Shown here: one piece after another, positions 12,691 to 24,158 of the stretch
How positions within the stretch are numbered: position 1 is the first letter of the stretch
Layout: each line of letters begins with the position of its first letter
NCBI GenBank assembly: GCA_030562195.1
Contig: JAUJPP010000012.1
Span: 24,557,476 to 24,621,475, forward strand
Source: Nipponacmea schrenckii
Lineage: Eukaryota > Mollusca > Gastropoda > Lottiidae
DNA: 64,000 nt
Direction: 5' to 3'
Made by a program: the position numbers and the translations under genes
The notes under the pieces: generated by a model
Database searches by the model: none
Told to the model about the DNA's origin: nothing
The model's input: only the letters and a program-made list of their open reading frames with translations

Positions 12691-15110
12691 ATGTACCACT
12701 GCGTGAAGTCAGCGGTCGCTTTTTTATTAGGTAAGTGCTTTATTTTAGTATCTATGTGGACTCTCTGAATGGGGGGACTAGTTAATAAACCTAAATATGA
12801 AATGAAATATTATCTATGTGGACTCTCTGAATGGGGAGACTAGTTAATAAACCTTAATATGAAATGAAATATTATCTATGTGGACTCTCTGAAAGGGGGG
12901 ACTAGTTAATAAACCTTAATACGAAATGAAATATTAGCTATGTGGACTCTCTGAAAGGGGAGACTAGTTAATAAACCTTAATACGAAATGAAATATTATC
13001 TATGTGGACTCTCTGAAAGGGGAGACTAGTTAATAAACCTTAATAAGAAATGAAATATTTCTATGTGGACTCTCTGAATGGGGAGACTAGTTAATAACCT
13101 TAATACGAAATGAAATATTATCTATGTGGACTCTCTGAAAGGGAAGACTAGTTAATAAACCTTAATATGAAATGAAATATTATCTATGTGGACTCTCTGA
13201 AAGGGAGACTAGTTAATAAACCTTAATACGAAATGAAATATTATCTATGTGGACTCTCTGAAAGGGAGACTAGTTAATAAACCTTATACGAAATGAAATA
13301 TTATCTATGTGGACTCTCTGAATGGGGAGACTAGTTAATAAACCTTAATACGAAATGAAATATTATCTATGTGGACTCTCTGAAAGGGGAGACTAGTTAA
13401 TAAACCTTAATACGAAATGAAATATTATCTATGTGGACTCTCTGAAAGGGGAGACTAGTTAATAAACCTTAATACGAAATGAAATATTATCTATGTGGAC
13501 TCTCTGAATGGGGAGACTAGTTAATAAACCTTAATACGAAATGAAATATTATCTATGTGGACTCTCTGAAAGGGAAGACTAGTTAATAAACCTTAATACG
13601 AAATGAAATATTATCTATGTGGACTCTCTGAAAGGGAAGACTAGTTAATAAACCTTAATACGAAATGAAATATTATCTATGTGGACTCTCTGAATGGGGA
13701 GACTAGTTAATAAACCTTAATATGAAATGAAATATTATCTATGTGGACTCTCTGAATGGGGAGACTAGTTAATAAACCTTATACGAAATGAAATATTATC
13801 TATGTGGACTCTCTGAATGGGGAGACTAGTTAATAAACCTTAATACGAAATGAAATATTATCTATGTGGACTCTCTGAATGGGGAGACTAGTTAATAAAC
13901 CTTATACGAAATGAAATATTATCTATGTGGACTCTCTGAATGGGGAGACTAGTTAATAAACCTTATACGAAATGAAATATTATCTATGTGGACTCTCTGA
14001 ATGGGGAGACTAGTTAATAAACCTTATACGAAATGAAATATTATCTATGTGGACTCTCTGAATGGGGAGACTAGTTAATAAACCTTATACGAAATGAAAT
14101 ATTATCTATGTGGACTCTCTGAATGGGGAGACTAGTTAATAAACCTTATACGAAATGAAATATTATCTATGTGGACTCTCTGAATGGGGAGACTAGTTAA
14201 TAAACCTTATACGAAATGAAATATTATCTATGTGGACTCTCTGAATGGGGAGACTAGTTAATAAACCTTAATATGAAATGAAATATTATCTATGTGGACT
14301 CTCTGAAAGGGAAGACTAGTTAATAAACCTTAATATGAAATGAAATATTAGCTATGTGGACTCTCTGAATGGGGGGACTAGTTAATAAACCTTAATACGA
14401 AATGAAATATTAGCTATGTGGACTCTCTGAAAAGGATTTATTGTTGACAAAACCTTAATATAAATGAAATATTAGCTATGTGGACTCTCTGAAAGGGATG
14501 TAGAGTTGATAAATTCAAATACCAAATAAACAATTTAGCAATGTGAACTCTCTTAAAAATATTATTTCCTTTTGTTTCAGTGTGGACATTTAGTGTGAGT
14601 TGTGTGAAGATACAGAAACGCGAGATTTCAAATCTACCTCGTCCCGATATATCTAACTTCCCAGGCAACAATCCGAACTTCCCTGGCAACAATCCTAACT
14701 TCCCAGGCAACAATCCGAACTTCCCTGGCAACAATCCGAAATTTCCCACCAATGGCGGAACAAACAATTTCCCTGATATGAATGGAATCCTGGACAGGCT
14801 TCCTGACATAAAGAATATCATGGACAAATTCCGAAATAACCCAAATTTAGACTCGTCAAACTACCGGGACGTCATGGATGCCTTACTCAAAGATCCCAAA
14901 TACCAGGATTTTTTGAAGGAATTTAACCCTCAAAATCCAAACGACATCAGCCTCGAGGATTTGGACAAAATGTTGAACAGAATATCAGACATTCAAAATG
15001 GTGGCTTTCAAAATCAACCTCAAATTTTAACAAGTGATTCCAGTCGAACTGTTGTTGCTATAGGAACAGTTCTTATGGTTACTGTGATGTCAGTATTTAT
15101 GTTGCTATAG
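12691..15110 (+). CDS. Secreted, probably GPI-anchored FPGNNPN-repeat protein
   Basis: Two exons, 12691-12730 and 14581-15110, give 189 residues. The 40-nt first exon ends in phase 1 at GTAAGTG; the second begins after TTTGTTTCAG, and GTG reads through the junction. The protein starts with a signal peptide (MYHCVKSAVAFLLVWTFSVS). A low-complexity segment of four NFPGNNP-type heptads follows, then a charged helical-looking region (about 85-155, LPDIKNIMDKFR and similar), and a hydrophobic C-terminus after SDSSR (VVAIGTVLMVTVMSVFML) typical of a GPI signal. A polyadenylation signal AATAAA is at 15364-15369. No known family was recognised. The C-terminus and the 40-nt first exon match the gene at 20.7 kb, so the two are paralogues. 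The intron is almost entirely a 61-bp array. Confidence 0.75.
12745..14515 (+). repeat. 61-bp minisatellite, about 28 copies, filling an intron
   Basis: The unit contains TATGTGGACTCTCTGAAAGG, GGAGACTAGTTAATAAACC and CGAAATGAAATATTA. The array occupies nearly the whole intron of the gene at 12691-15110, and the last units decay just before the acceptor. Diverged units of the same family occur at 21.16-21.40, 22.30-22.48 and (inverted) 29.04-29.31 kb. Confidence 0.97.
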
Positions 15111-15514
15111 AAACCACAACTTCCGTTACATCTCCGCAGAAATATTGTTAATTCAACTGGTTTAATTGATTGAACGTACATTCCAATTATGATCGGTCAA
15201 ACTCGTTTGACCAATCGGAAACGTTACGCAAGGGAAGATAGGCTAGGTCACTCAGTTCTTTTTTTTATACTCCAAGTCATTTAATGCAATATGTGATATT
15301 TTTTTATTTTTTTTTTCTTCAAAATATCCAATTTACATCCATTTTTCTGTTTTTGTAATAATGAATAAATTTGTTATGTTTGTTATAACAGTTCTGTGAC
15401 TTTGATCGGGATAAATCAGATAGGCTACGCCTTGTAGTGCACGATGATTGAAACTTTCCATGACCGCGATATTAGCCTACTAGTTTGCTATTTCCAATAT
15501 TCGATGATGCCCTG

Positions 15515-15835
15515 AGGGGCAAGTTATATATCTGGGTGTGCAAGTAATATATCCGAGGGGGCAAGTCATTTATCCCGAGGGGCAAGTTATATATCTGGAT
15601 GTGCAAGTAATATATCCGAGGTGGCAAGTAATATATACAGAGGGGCAAGTAATATATCCGAGGGGGCAAGTAATATATCCAGAGGGGCAAGTTATATATC
15701 TGGAAGGACAAGTAATATATCCGGAGGGACAAGTAATATATCCGGAGGGGCAAGTAATATATCCGAGGTGGCAAGTAATATATCCGAGGTGGCAAGTAAT
15801 ATATCCTAGGTGGCAAGTAATATATCTTCAAGGGC
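15515..15835. repeat. 21-bp tandem repeat, about 15 copies
   Basis: The unit is close to GGGGCAAGTAATATATCCGA. Because 21 is divisible by 3, several frames stay open on both strands, which explains the 60-135 residue ORFs here. A related end with the same right flank (TTAGTTGAAGTRATRRAA) lies at 63805-63910, so the array seems to have grown inside a dispersed element. Confidence 0.93.
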
Positions 15836-16294
15836 AATGGCGTAAGATGTTAGTTGAAGTGATGAAACCTGTCAGTTGTTTGGAAGATTCTGTGCAGCGG
15901 ATAATTCTTACATTGAAACAACTTCTCAACCCTCTACGAAAATAAGGATTGTACGCCAAGCCCGTGCTCTAGAAATCATGTTTTCGTGTTAGCAACGAAA
16001 GCTTATGTTTTCAAGTACATTTTCCAATGTGAACAACCGGTATTGCTTATTATTGTATTTGTGAATAACCTATAATAAATTACTTATACAATGATTGCAC
16101 AAGACTAAACGTGTATTTAATTTTTTAATGATATTAGTTTTAACCAATCAACAATATTCATAAAACGCACCTTCCTTGTCTATTGACCCCTGTAAAACAT
16201 TCGGTATTTCTCAGTATGTTCCGTGAAGCTCAATTCATTAACTCGGTTAATTAAAATGTTGTGTGCTAATTAATCCACATAAGACTGATATCTT

Positions 16295-17185
16295 TAGTAT
16301 ACGTAGAGATTAGGGTGGTTGGAAGTTAACAAGTTACTATTCAATAGAAGGTACTAGAACAGGGTTAAAGCAGTGTTCACTAATTGTAGAGATTAGGGTG
16401 GTTGAAAGGTAACAAGTTACTATTCAATAGAAGGTACTAGTACAGGGTTAAAGCAGTGTTCACTAATTGTAGAGATTAGGGTGGTTGAAAGGTAACAAGT
16501 TACTATTCAATAGAAGGTACTAGTACAGGGTTAAAGCAGTGTTCACTAATTGTAGAGATTAGGGTGGTTGAAAGGTAACAAGTTACTATTCAACAGAAGA
16601 CACTGGTACAGGGTTTAAGCAGTGTTCACTTATTGTAGAGATTAGGGTGGTTGAAAGGTAACAAGTTACTATTCAACAGAAGGCACTGGTACAGGGTTAA
16701 ACAGTGTTCACTAATTGTAGAGATTAGGGTGGTTGAAAGGTAACAAGTTACTATTCAACAGAAGGCACTAGTACAGGGTTAAACAGTGTTCACTAATTGT
16801 AGAGATTAGGGTGGTTGAAAGGTAACAAGTTACTATTCAACAGAAGACACTGGTACAGGGTTAAAGCAGTGTTCACTATTGTAGAGATTAGGGTGGTTGA
16901 AAGGTAACAAGTTACTATTCAACAGAAGGCACTGATACAGGGTTAAAGCAGTGTTCACTAATTGTAGAGATTAGGGTGGTTGAAAGGTAACAAGTTACTA
17001 TTCAACAGAAGGTACTGGTACAGGGTTAAAGCAGTGTTAAATGATTGTAGAGATTAGGGTGGTTGAAAGGTAACAAGTTACTATTCAACAGAAGACACTG
17101 GTACAGGGTTAAAGCAGTGGTCACTAATTGTAGAGATCAGGGTGGTTGAATGGTAACCAGTTACTATTCAACAGAAGGCGCTGGT
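16295..17185 (+). repeat. 83-bp array derived from a tRNA-like SINE head, about 10 copies
   Basis: Units contain AGATTAGGGTGGTTGAAAGG, AACAAGTTACTATTCAA and GTACAGGGTTAAAGCAGTG. The last unit (about 17130-17200) instead keeps GGTTGAATGGTAACC and, 40 bp on, GGTTCGATCCC, the spacing and words of a tRNA A box and B box. In the other copies the B-box position reads GGGTTAAAGC. A lone inverted copy lies at 29578-29665. Confidence 0.85.
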
Positions 17186-17300
17186 TAAGGGTTCGATCCC
17201 GTCAAAGGTCGAGATGAACTTTCGGATTTCTCAACCCGGTTTGCCCTTGACAGTGATGCAGGTCTGAGTGTCTGGCACTTCTTACAAATATCTAAAAATA
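17130..17300 (+). mobile_element. tRNA-derived SINE, probable source copy of the array
   Basis: A-box-like TGGTTGAATGG and B-box GGTTCGATCCC lie at tRNA spacing, followed by a unique body (AACCCGGTTTGCCCTTGACA). It forms the right end of the 83-bp array. It is not a tRNA gene: no acceptor stem closes. Confidence 0.5.
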
Positions 17301-18020
17301 AAAGATATACAGCTGGGTGTTTATTTCGTATAAATCAATACAGAATTTTTATAACACATTAAGTAATAATTGGGCTTCGTGAAAACTAAATATATTTACT
17401 TAAAACCAATGAAAACTTATTTAACTCCTTGCCTGAAATCTTCAGAATAAAGTAGGAGGCACATGTCTCTACAATTGGGAGCTAGAGTGTTTCTATGCAA
17501 TGAAATGAATTTAAGGCCCTACTCTTCTGCATTTATTGGGCTAATGTCTTTTTTTTTCAGTCTTTTTATAACAACTAAACATGTACATATAACAGCATAA
17601 TGCATTTTAAAAATTGACGTTAGTAAAAAAAATAATAGTTTTGACGTGGTTGTTTTTGATTTTTAGGGTCACATATCTCTAGGGTGCCAAGACGTGTCTG
17701 ACCTTCTATTTGGAATGCCCCTTTTAATGGCTTTTATGTTTGGAGAACAATCAAGAAAATCAAAGTCGCGATTAGTAGCGGCTTACAATGACGTGAGCAA
17801 TAGATACAATTAAACAATTTTATACGCCCACATAATAATGTGGAAGTTTACTACCGTCACCCGTCCCTGTTCGCCAGTCATTGATTAGCTTATAATCGCG
17901 GACGTGGGCATTCGAATTTGGTGTACAGGTTTTAGAATGAGATTAGGGACGCGTTCGAATTTGGGTTCGATTCGAGAAAGGAAATCAGAGTTTTAACATA
18001 ACATGGAACACAATGGTATT
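17300..18020. other. Intergenic, no gene recognised
   Basis: Contains a kappaB-like GGAATGCCCC at 17712-17721 and an end of the palindromic repeat family near 17820. Nothing coding was seen. Confidence 0.4.
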
Positions 18021-18024
18021 ATGG

Positions 18025-19775
18025 TATAACAAGGGAGTTATACCATAATATATTCCCTTGTGTTTCTTGTTATATTTACCAGTACTTTGTTATTAAAGAA
18101 GTGTGTTATACCATAATATATTCCCTCGTGTTTCTTGTTATATTTACTAGTACTTTGTTATTAAAGAAGTGAGTTATACCATAATATATTCCCTTGTGTT
18201 TCTTGTTATATTTACCAGTACTTTGTTATTAAAGAAGTAAGTTATACCATAATATATTCCCTCGTGTTTCTTGTTATATTTACTGGTACTTTGTTATTAA
18301 AGAAGTGTGTTATACCATAATATATTCCCTTGTGTTTCTTGTTATATTTACCAGTACTTTGTTATTAAAGAAGTGAGTTATACCATAATATATTCCCTTG
18401 TGTTTCTTGTTATATTTACCAGTACTTTGTTATTAAAGAAGTGAGTTATACCATAATATATTCCCTCGTGTTTCTTGTTATATTTACTAGTACTTTGTTA
18501 TTAAAGAAGTGAGTTATACCATAATATATTCCCTCATGTTTCTTGTTATATTTACCAGTACTTTGTTATTAAAGAAGTGTGTTATACCATAATATATTCC
18601 CTTGTGTTTCTTGTTATATTTACCAGTACTTTGTTATTAAAGAAGTAAGTTATACCATAATATATTCCCTTGTGTTTCTTGTTATATTTACCAGTACTTT
18701 GTTATTAAAGAAGTAAGTTATACCATAATATATTCCCTTGTGTTTCTTGTTATATTTACCAGTACTTTGTTATTAAAGAAGTGAGTTATACCATAATATA
18801 TTCCCTCGTGTTTCTTGTTATATTTACCAGTACTTTGTTATTAAAGAAGTGTGTTATACCATAATATATTCCCTCGTGTTTCTTGTTATATTTACCAGTA
18901 CTTTGTTATTAAAGAAGTGTGTTATACCATAATATATTCCCTCGTGTATCTTGTTATATTTACCAGTACTTTGTTATTAAAGAAGTGAGTTATACCATAA
19001 TATATTCCCTCGTGTATCTTGTTATATTTACCAGTACTTTGTTATTAAAGAAGTGAGTTATACCATAATATATTCCCTTGTGTTTCTTGTTATATTTACC
19101 AGTACTTTGTTATAAAAGAAGTAAGTTATACCATAATATATTCCCTGTGTTTCTTGTTATATTTACCAGTACTTTGTTATTAAAGAAGTGAGTTATACCA
19201 TAATATATTCCCTTGTGTTTCTTGTTATATTTACCAGTACTTTGTTATTAAAGAAGTGAGTTATACCATAATATATTCCCTCGTGTTTCTTGTTATATTT
19301 ACCAGTACTTTGTTATTAAAGAAGTGAGTTATACCATAATATATTCCCTCGTGTTTCTTGTTATATTTACCAGTACTTTGTTATTAAAGAAGTAAGTTAT
19401 ACCATAATATATTCCCTTGTGTTTCTTGTTATATGTACCAGTACCTTGTTATTAAAGAAGTGTGTTATACCATAATATATTCCCTCGTGTTTCTTGTTAT
19501 ATTTACCAGTACTTTGTTATTAAAGAAGTAGTTATACCATAATATATTCCCTCGTGTATCTTGTTATATTTACCAGTACTTTGTTATTAAAGAAGTGTTA
19601 TACCATAATATATTCCCTCGTGTTTCTTGTTATATTTACCAGTACTTTGTTATTAAAGAAGTGAGTTATACCATAATATATTCCCTCGTGTTTCTTGTTA
19701 TATGTACCAGTACCTTGTTATTAAAGAAGTAAGTTATACCATAATATATTCCCTCGTGTTTCTTGTTATATTTAC
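18025..19775. repeat. 68-bp minisatellite, about 26 copies
   Basis: The unit holds GTTATACCATAATATATTCC, CTCGTGTTTCTTGTTATA and TTTACCAGTACTTTGTTATT. Copies are highly uniform, with a few 1-3 bp indels near 19140 and 19530-19600. It lies between the two paralogous small secreted-protein genes. Confidence 0.97.
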
Positions 19776-20703
19776 CCTCGATTTTTAAATGTTGTTCAAA
19801 TCCTATCAGAGTTTTAACCTTGAAATTCTGAATTTAGATTAATTTTAAAAGTGAATTGTGAACGCTATAGAGGTTTAAACATTATTATCATATTTTATTT
19901 GTTAGTATGAATCAATATTAAAGGTTTATTTTGCTGGCAATCGATTATTCAACACTATTGGCAAGTAATTTTCTTTTGTTTGGTTATATTATTGTAATTT
20001 ATAATGTTTAAGGACATTTTCCACGCTCATAAAAAAAAAAAATTTTTCTGAGTCATTCAATTTAAGTTACAAGGAAAGTTTTTGAATTGTGACTAATAAT
20101 AATCTTTCAAAGAATTTTTGAAGAAATAAAAAAAAATGTTTTTTAAAGATATAGTTTCACCATTTGCTAGACCAATCGTACTCAGATATAGGTTTTCTAA
20201 GCTAATCAGTAAATATCCATGTTCCAAAGTTAAAATGACAACTTTCTTGAGAGTAAAAATAGAGAGTGAAGTTCCTATAGTTCGACGTGTTGGTGAAGAT
20301 ATTCTGCAATATTTTTACACATTTCTATGGTATTTCTGAAGACTATTTGCATACAATTATATTCAAGACCCAAATCAACCCCCGAAAATGGCGAAACGTT
20401 CCTTTAAAATTTGTATGCAATTTAACGCTTACCATTGAAAACATAAAGAAAGCGATTTCAAAGTCGGGGACATTTATGTATAATACAGGTCTGGTTTCAT
20501 AATAAACGCGTTGCTAACCGTATTGTAGAGAGGAGTCTTTTAGGATAGGCCTATATACGCTTTGGAAATAAATTCAATTGTGTTTAAGCACGTATAAATT
20601 GCATGTTTCAATCAATTTGGCCATAAGTTTCTTGGTAGAACACGTATAAGGTCACGTTACTGATTCATATTTACAAAGTCGGGTTTTGCAAAAATCATCG
20701 AAA
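19776..20703. other. Upstream region of second small secreted-protein gene
   Basis: No coding region is supported. A dispersed-repeat fragment at about 20340-20420 (TATTCAAGACCCAAATCAAC) has relatives near 39325-39380 and 63590-63680. Confidence 0.4.
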
Positions 20704-21576
20704 ATGCTTTCCAGTAAAGTTTTTGTTGCTTTATTGCTTTTAGGTAAGTTTAATCAATGATTTTCATTCATATAATTTCAATTTTTATCTAATATAATTA
20801 ATTTATTTTATCAATACATTGTTTAAAATTACTTTGGTTTTTAACCAATCTTTAATCATTCTTTGTAAATTTAATTCAATTCAATTTGTTTCTTTTTTCA
20901 GCCTTAGCCCTGTCCGTGAATTCAACTACCCAAGCGCCTGGTGTTGTGACTACCCAAGCGCCTGGTGGTGCGACTACCCAAGGGCCTGGTGGTGTGACTA
21001 CCCAAGCGCCTGGTGGTGGGCCTACCCAAGCGCCTGGTGGTGGGCCTACCCAAGCGCCTGGTGATGATTCGAGTAATTCAACCAAATGTAAGTATTTAAA
21101 TAGTATCGACTCCCTAAAGAGCTATATATATATGGTTTCTCTAAATATACTAATACATTTTTTAGTTATGTGGACTCTCTGAAAGGGATGTCAAGTTGAC
21201 AAAACTAAATACTAAATAAATTTATTAGTTATGTGGACTCTCTGAAAGGGATGTCAAGTTGACAAATTTAAATACCAAATTAAACTTATTAGCTATGTGG
21301 ACTCTCTAAAAGGGATGTCAAGTTGATAAACCTAAATACCATATAAACATTATTAGCTATGTGGACTCTCTAAAAGGGATGTAGGACTGACAAACCCTGC
21401 TGTGGAGTGGCATTAACTGTCTCAAAAAAGGGGAGGGGCAAGACCCTTTGTGACAATAAGAGAAAGAATAATTGTTATGTTTTTTTTCAGGCTCAAAAGG
21501 TCATTCAAATGAGGTTGCTGTAGGAACAGTTGTCATGGTAACTCTGGTATCAATGCTTGTTCCCTTATTCAAATAA
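20704..21576 (+). CDS. Secreted, probably GPI-anchored mucin-like protein (TTQAPGG repeats)
   Basis: Three exons, 20704-20743, 20902-21087 and 21491-21576, give 103 residues with consistent phases and GT-AG borders. Residues 1-20 (MLSSKVFVALLLLALALSV) form a signal peptide. The middle is six TTQAPGG / PTQAPGG heptads, rich in Thr and Pro and likely O-glycosylated. After DDSSNSTK (an N-glycosylation sequon) and CSKGHSNE comes the hydrophobic tail VAVGTVVMVTLVSMLVPL. That tail resembles the C-terminus of the gene at 12.7 kb, and both genes have a 40-nt phase-1 first exon, so they are duplicates with unrelated repeat middles. Intron 2 carries units of the 61-bp family that fills the other gene's intron. 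Function unknown; surface coat or matrix protein is plausible. Confidence 0.75.
21160..21400 (+). repeat. TATGTGGACTCTCTGAAAGG family, 4 diverged units in intron
   Basis: Four units of about 65 bp in intron 2 of the TTQAPGG gene, each with TATGTGGACTCTCT and AGGGATGT followed by a TTGACAAA-type word. Confidence 0.9.
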
Positions 21577-23289
21577 TTGTTTTCTTTGTTTTTGTTTTTT
21601 ATTTTTTAATCTTGTTATATGTTATTTGTATATTAATATTATTTGAATATTCAACAACAGTGATATATATTTACTAGAGTACTGTACTACTCGTATATAA
21701 ACATAATTTATAATACAAGTTAAAATGCTGAGGAGTTTTTCATCAGACACTTCCTTCACAATCTGATACATATTGGTTTTCAATTATGTTCAAGTCACTG
21801 AAATATTCAACCAATGAAATGCTCTGGTCTATGAAGAATTATCTCCTAAATGTGGGTTATTTTGAGACATTCATTGACCTGTATTGGCAATGTAACGGCG
21901 TTTCTGATTGGTTAGAAGAATCTGTGACGACATGACTTTTTTGATTCGACAAGAATCAAAATTTGACTGAACGTAATTTTGATGAGAAGGGTGTCAGATT
22001 ACGATAGTAGTAACTTGTCGAAAAACACAAAATGAAACATTTGGACTTATATTTTAATTAAATGTGTACTTTTTAATTAGTTTTTCTAATTTCTTTTACT
22101 CTTAACAAAAATTAACGTTGTGTTACGGTAGGACGTAAAACTCATTTCATTTCATTTTTCCGTTGTTACGTTATGTTACGTTGTGATACGTTATGTTATA
22201 TTGTGTTAAAAAGTTTTTAAATTCTTTGAATTCCTTCATAATAAAAAAATATATTTTCTGATTTGCTTTTTTAAATCTAATATACCCCACAAAATCAGCC
22301 TTAGCAATGATGTGGACTCTCTAAAATAGTTCAACAAAATACTTTAAAGCTTTGTGGACTCTCTGAAAGGGATGTAGAGTTGATAAACCTAAATACCATA
22401 TAAACTTTATTAGCTATGTGGACTCTTTAAAAGGGATGTAGGACTGACAAACCCTGTTGTGGAGTAGCATTAACTGTCTCAAAAAAAGAGGACATGCCAT
22501 TCCAATCTTACGATACCAGCTGCAGTACATATTAAAGTGCAGCTTGGAATGTGGGCTCTGTGGACAAGATATTAATTTGTGTTTGTAATCACCATGGCGT
22601 TAGTAACTATGTACTTGGAATTGAGTTATGATTGATCCATTTGTCTTTTTGGCAAATCTGACCTTGGCAATTCATGACCTCAACCTCATTGCCCTTAATA
22701 AAAGTTGGAAAGTTTTCAACTGCTTAATATTTAATGTCTTTGTGAGGGCTTTCATGTCATGCTGTTTTGAGAACATAAATCACAAAAGGTTTAATTTCTT
22801 TAAACAGGCCTATAATAATCCATTCATTTGATAATTGTTGATCATACAAAATGTACTTTCTCTTAGTATTGTTCTTTGGTTCATAACAAAATATGTCCTG
22901 GTATCTATGCAAAGTGCAAACAACAACAAGGGTTCTTATTCAAAATGGAAGGAAAGGGGCTTGAAATTTTGTAGCTCCAAAAAAAAAACGACTTAATGAT
23001 TTCAAATTAGTAATCACTTGATAGTGTTGTGTTTACCAAAATTTCAATAAATATTTTTATTTACCCAATTTATGTTTTACAAAAAATTACTGCTTGACAG
23101 TTGAGGGTGAATAATAAATTATATGGAAGACAATATAAAACTATATTGCAACAATCTGTACCATCATAGCATACAACTAGTCAATTTTTGACATTATTTG
23201 CCTTCCATACAGATTGAAATTTCAAGTAGTTGTCAGTCATAATATATCATCATCCCTTAACTATTAAATGAACTCTTCCACATGTGCAT
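21577..23289. other. Intergenic; contains a partial duplicate of the preceding intron
   Basis: At 22305-22490 two to three units of the GTGGACTCTCT family are followed by AGGGATGTAGGACTGACAAA and a CTGTTGTGGAGTAGC block matching 21370-21430 in intron 2 of the TTQAPGG gene. The match stops before any exon, so this is a truncated duplicate. No gene was recognised in the rest. Confidence 0.6.
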
Positions 23290-23672
23290 TTTATTTTAGT
23301 CATAGTGCTTGGAAGGGTTCATTAATATAATAAGGGGTGGTTTTTATATTATTGCGTTATTCAGTTTTGACAAACTTTGATTCAAATTTTACAATAAAAT
23401 TTCAAAAGCACATAATTAAAGATTGATTTAACACTATAACCTTTGTCTATATCATATCTTAACTATTACATTAATATTGCCCGTCTGCATCAAATTATAC
23501 ATAAATATGCCCCCCCCCTCCCCCAAAAGGGGTATGTGAAATTCCCTCCCTAGTTCATTATTGCCCTTCCTTACCCTACCCCACAATAAATCTTTCATTA
23601 CACGCCAATGTAATAATTGAATACCCATGGACTATTTACAATGAAATAAAGAACTAGATGATCTAGTCTGAA

Positions 23673-23740
23673 GTAATTCGAGATTATCAAGTCTCGCCTA
23701 CCCTGTTACGGTTTTTAGCAAGTCTATCATGGAGAATTAC
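23673..23740 (-). promoter_or_regulatory. SECIS element of SELENOF
   Basis: On minus, a basal helix GTAATTC/GAATTAC (7 bp, perfect) leads to an internal loop, then ATGA (23730-23727). Ten nt later an apical run AAAAA (23716-23712) is followed by the returning strand GGCGAGACT, which pairs with AGACTTGCT apart from one A-A mismatch and some G-U pairs. TGAT (23689-23686) then completes the ATGA/TGA quartet. Size, quartet and apical As fit a eukaryotic SECIS. It lies about 420 nt downstream of the SELENOF stop codon, as needed to recode its UGA. A candidate AATAAA on minus is at 23295-23290. Confidence 0.88.
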
Positions 23741-24158
23741 AACAGAGTATATTATTTTGTGTTGTTTCAATATCCAAATTTTTTTTCAAAGTATTTAAGC
23801 CAAATATGCCAAAATGTCAAATGATAGAAACATATACTGCTCTAACATTAGTATATTTAGGCCTGTTTTGAGCGATGTATATTTTGAAAATGTCATAGGA
23901 GTTAGAAAGATGGATATCGAACATTCATATTTAATATACATTAGATCGTTGACCTTGGCTGACCTAGGGTCAAGGTGAAGGGTCATACCCTCATTGTTTC
24001 AAATCTAAAATGGCCACTAACTTTCTTTTCAGACCAATTCATTAAAGAATCCCAATTTGTCTCAATTTCCAAAGATTCTCTTCCCACCTTTTTGATTTTA
24101 GAAAACATTCCCCTTCCCCCAATGCCTAGGTCAGCCAAAGTTTTACAAAATATTGGAA

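Noticed and set aside
15472..15945. Overlapping ORFs on both strands rich in QVIYP or YYLPPRI
   Set aside because: Shadows of a 21-bp repeat; no start context or splice support.
16295..17185. Interstitial telomeric repeat (TTAGGG words)
   Set aside because: TTAGGG occurs once per 83-bp unit within GATTAGGGTGG; there is no TTAGGG tandem run.
20876..21085. Minus ORF rich in PPGAWV, and the +1 frame YPSAWW ORF
   Set aside because: Other-frame readings of exon 2 of the TTQAPGG gene, which has signal peptide, splice phases and anchor.
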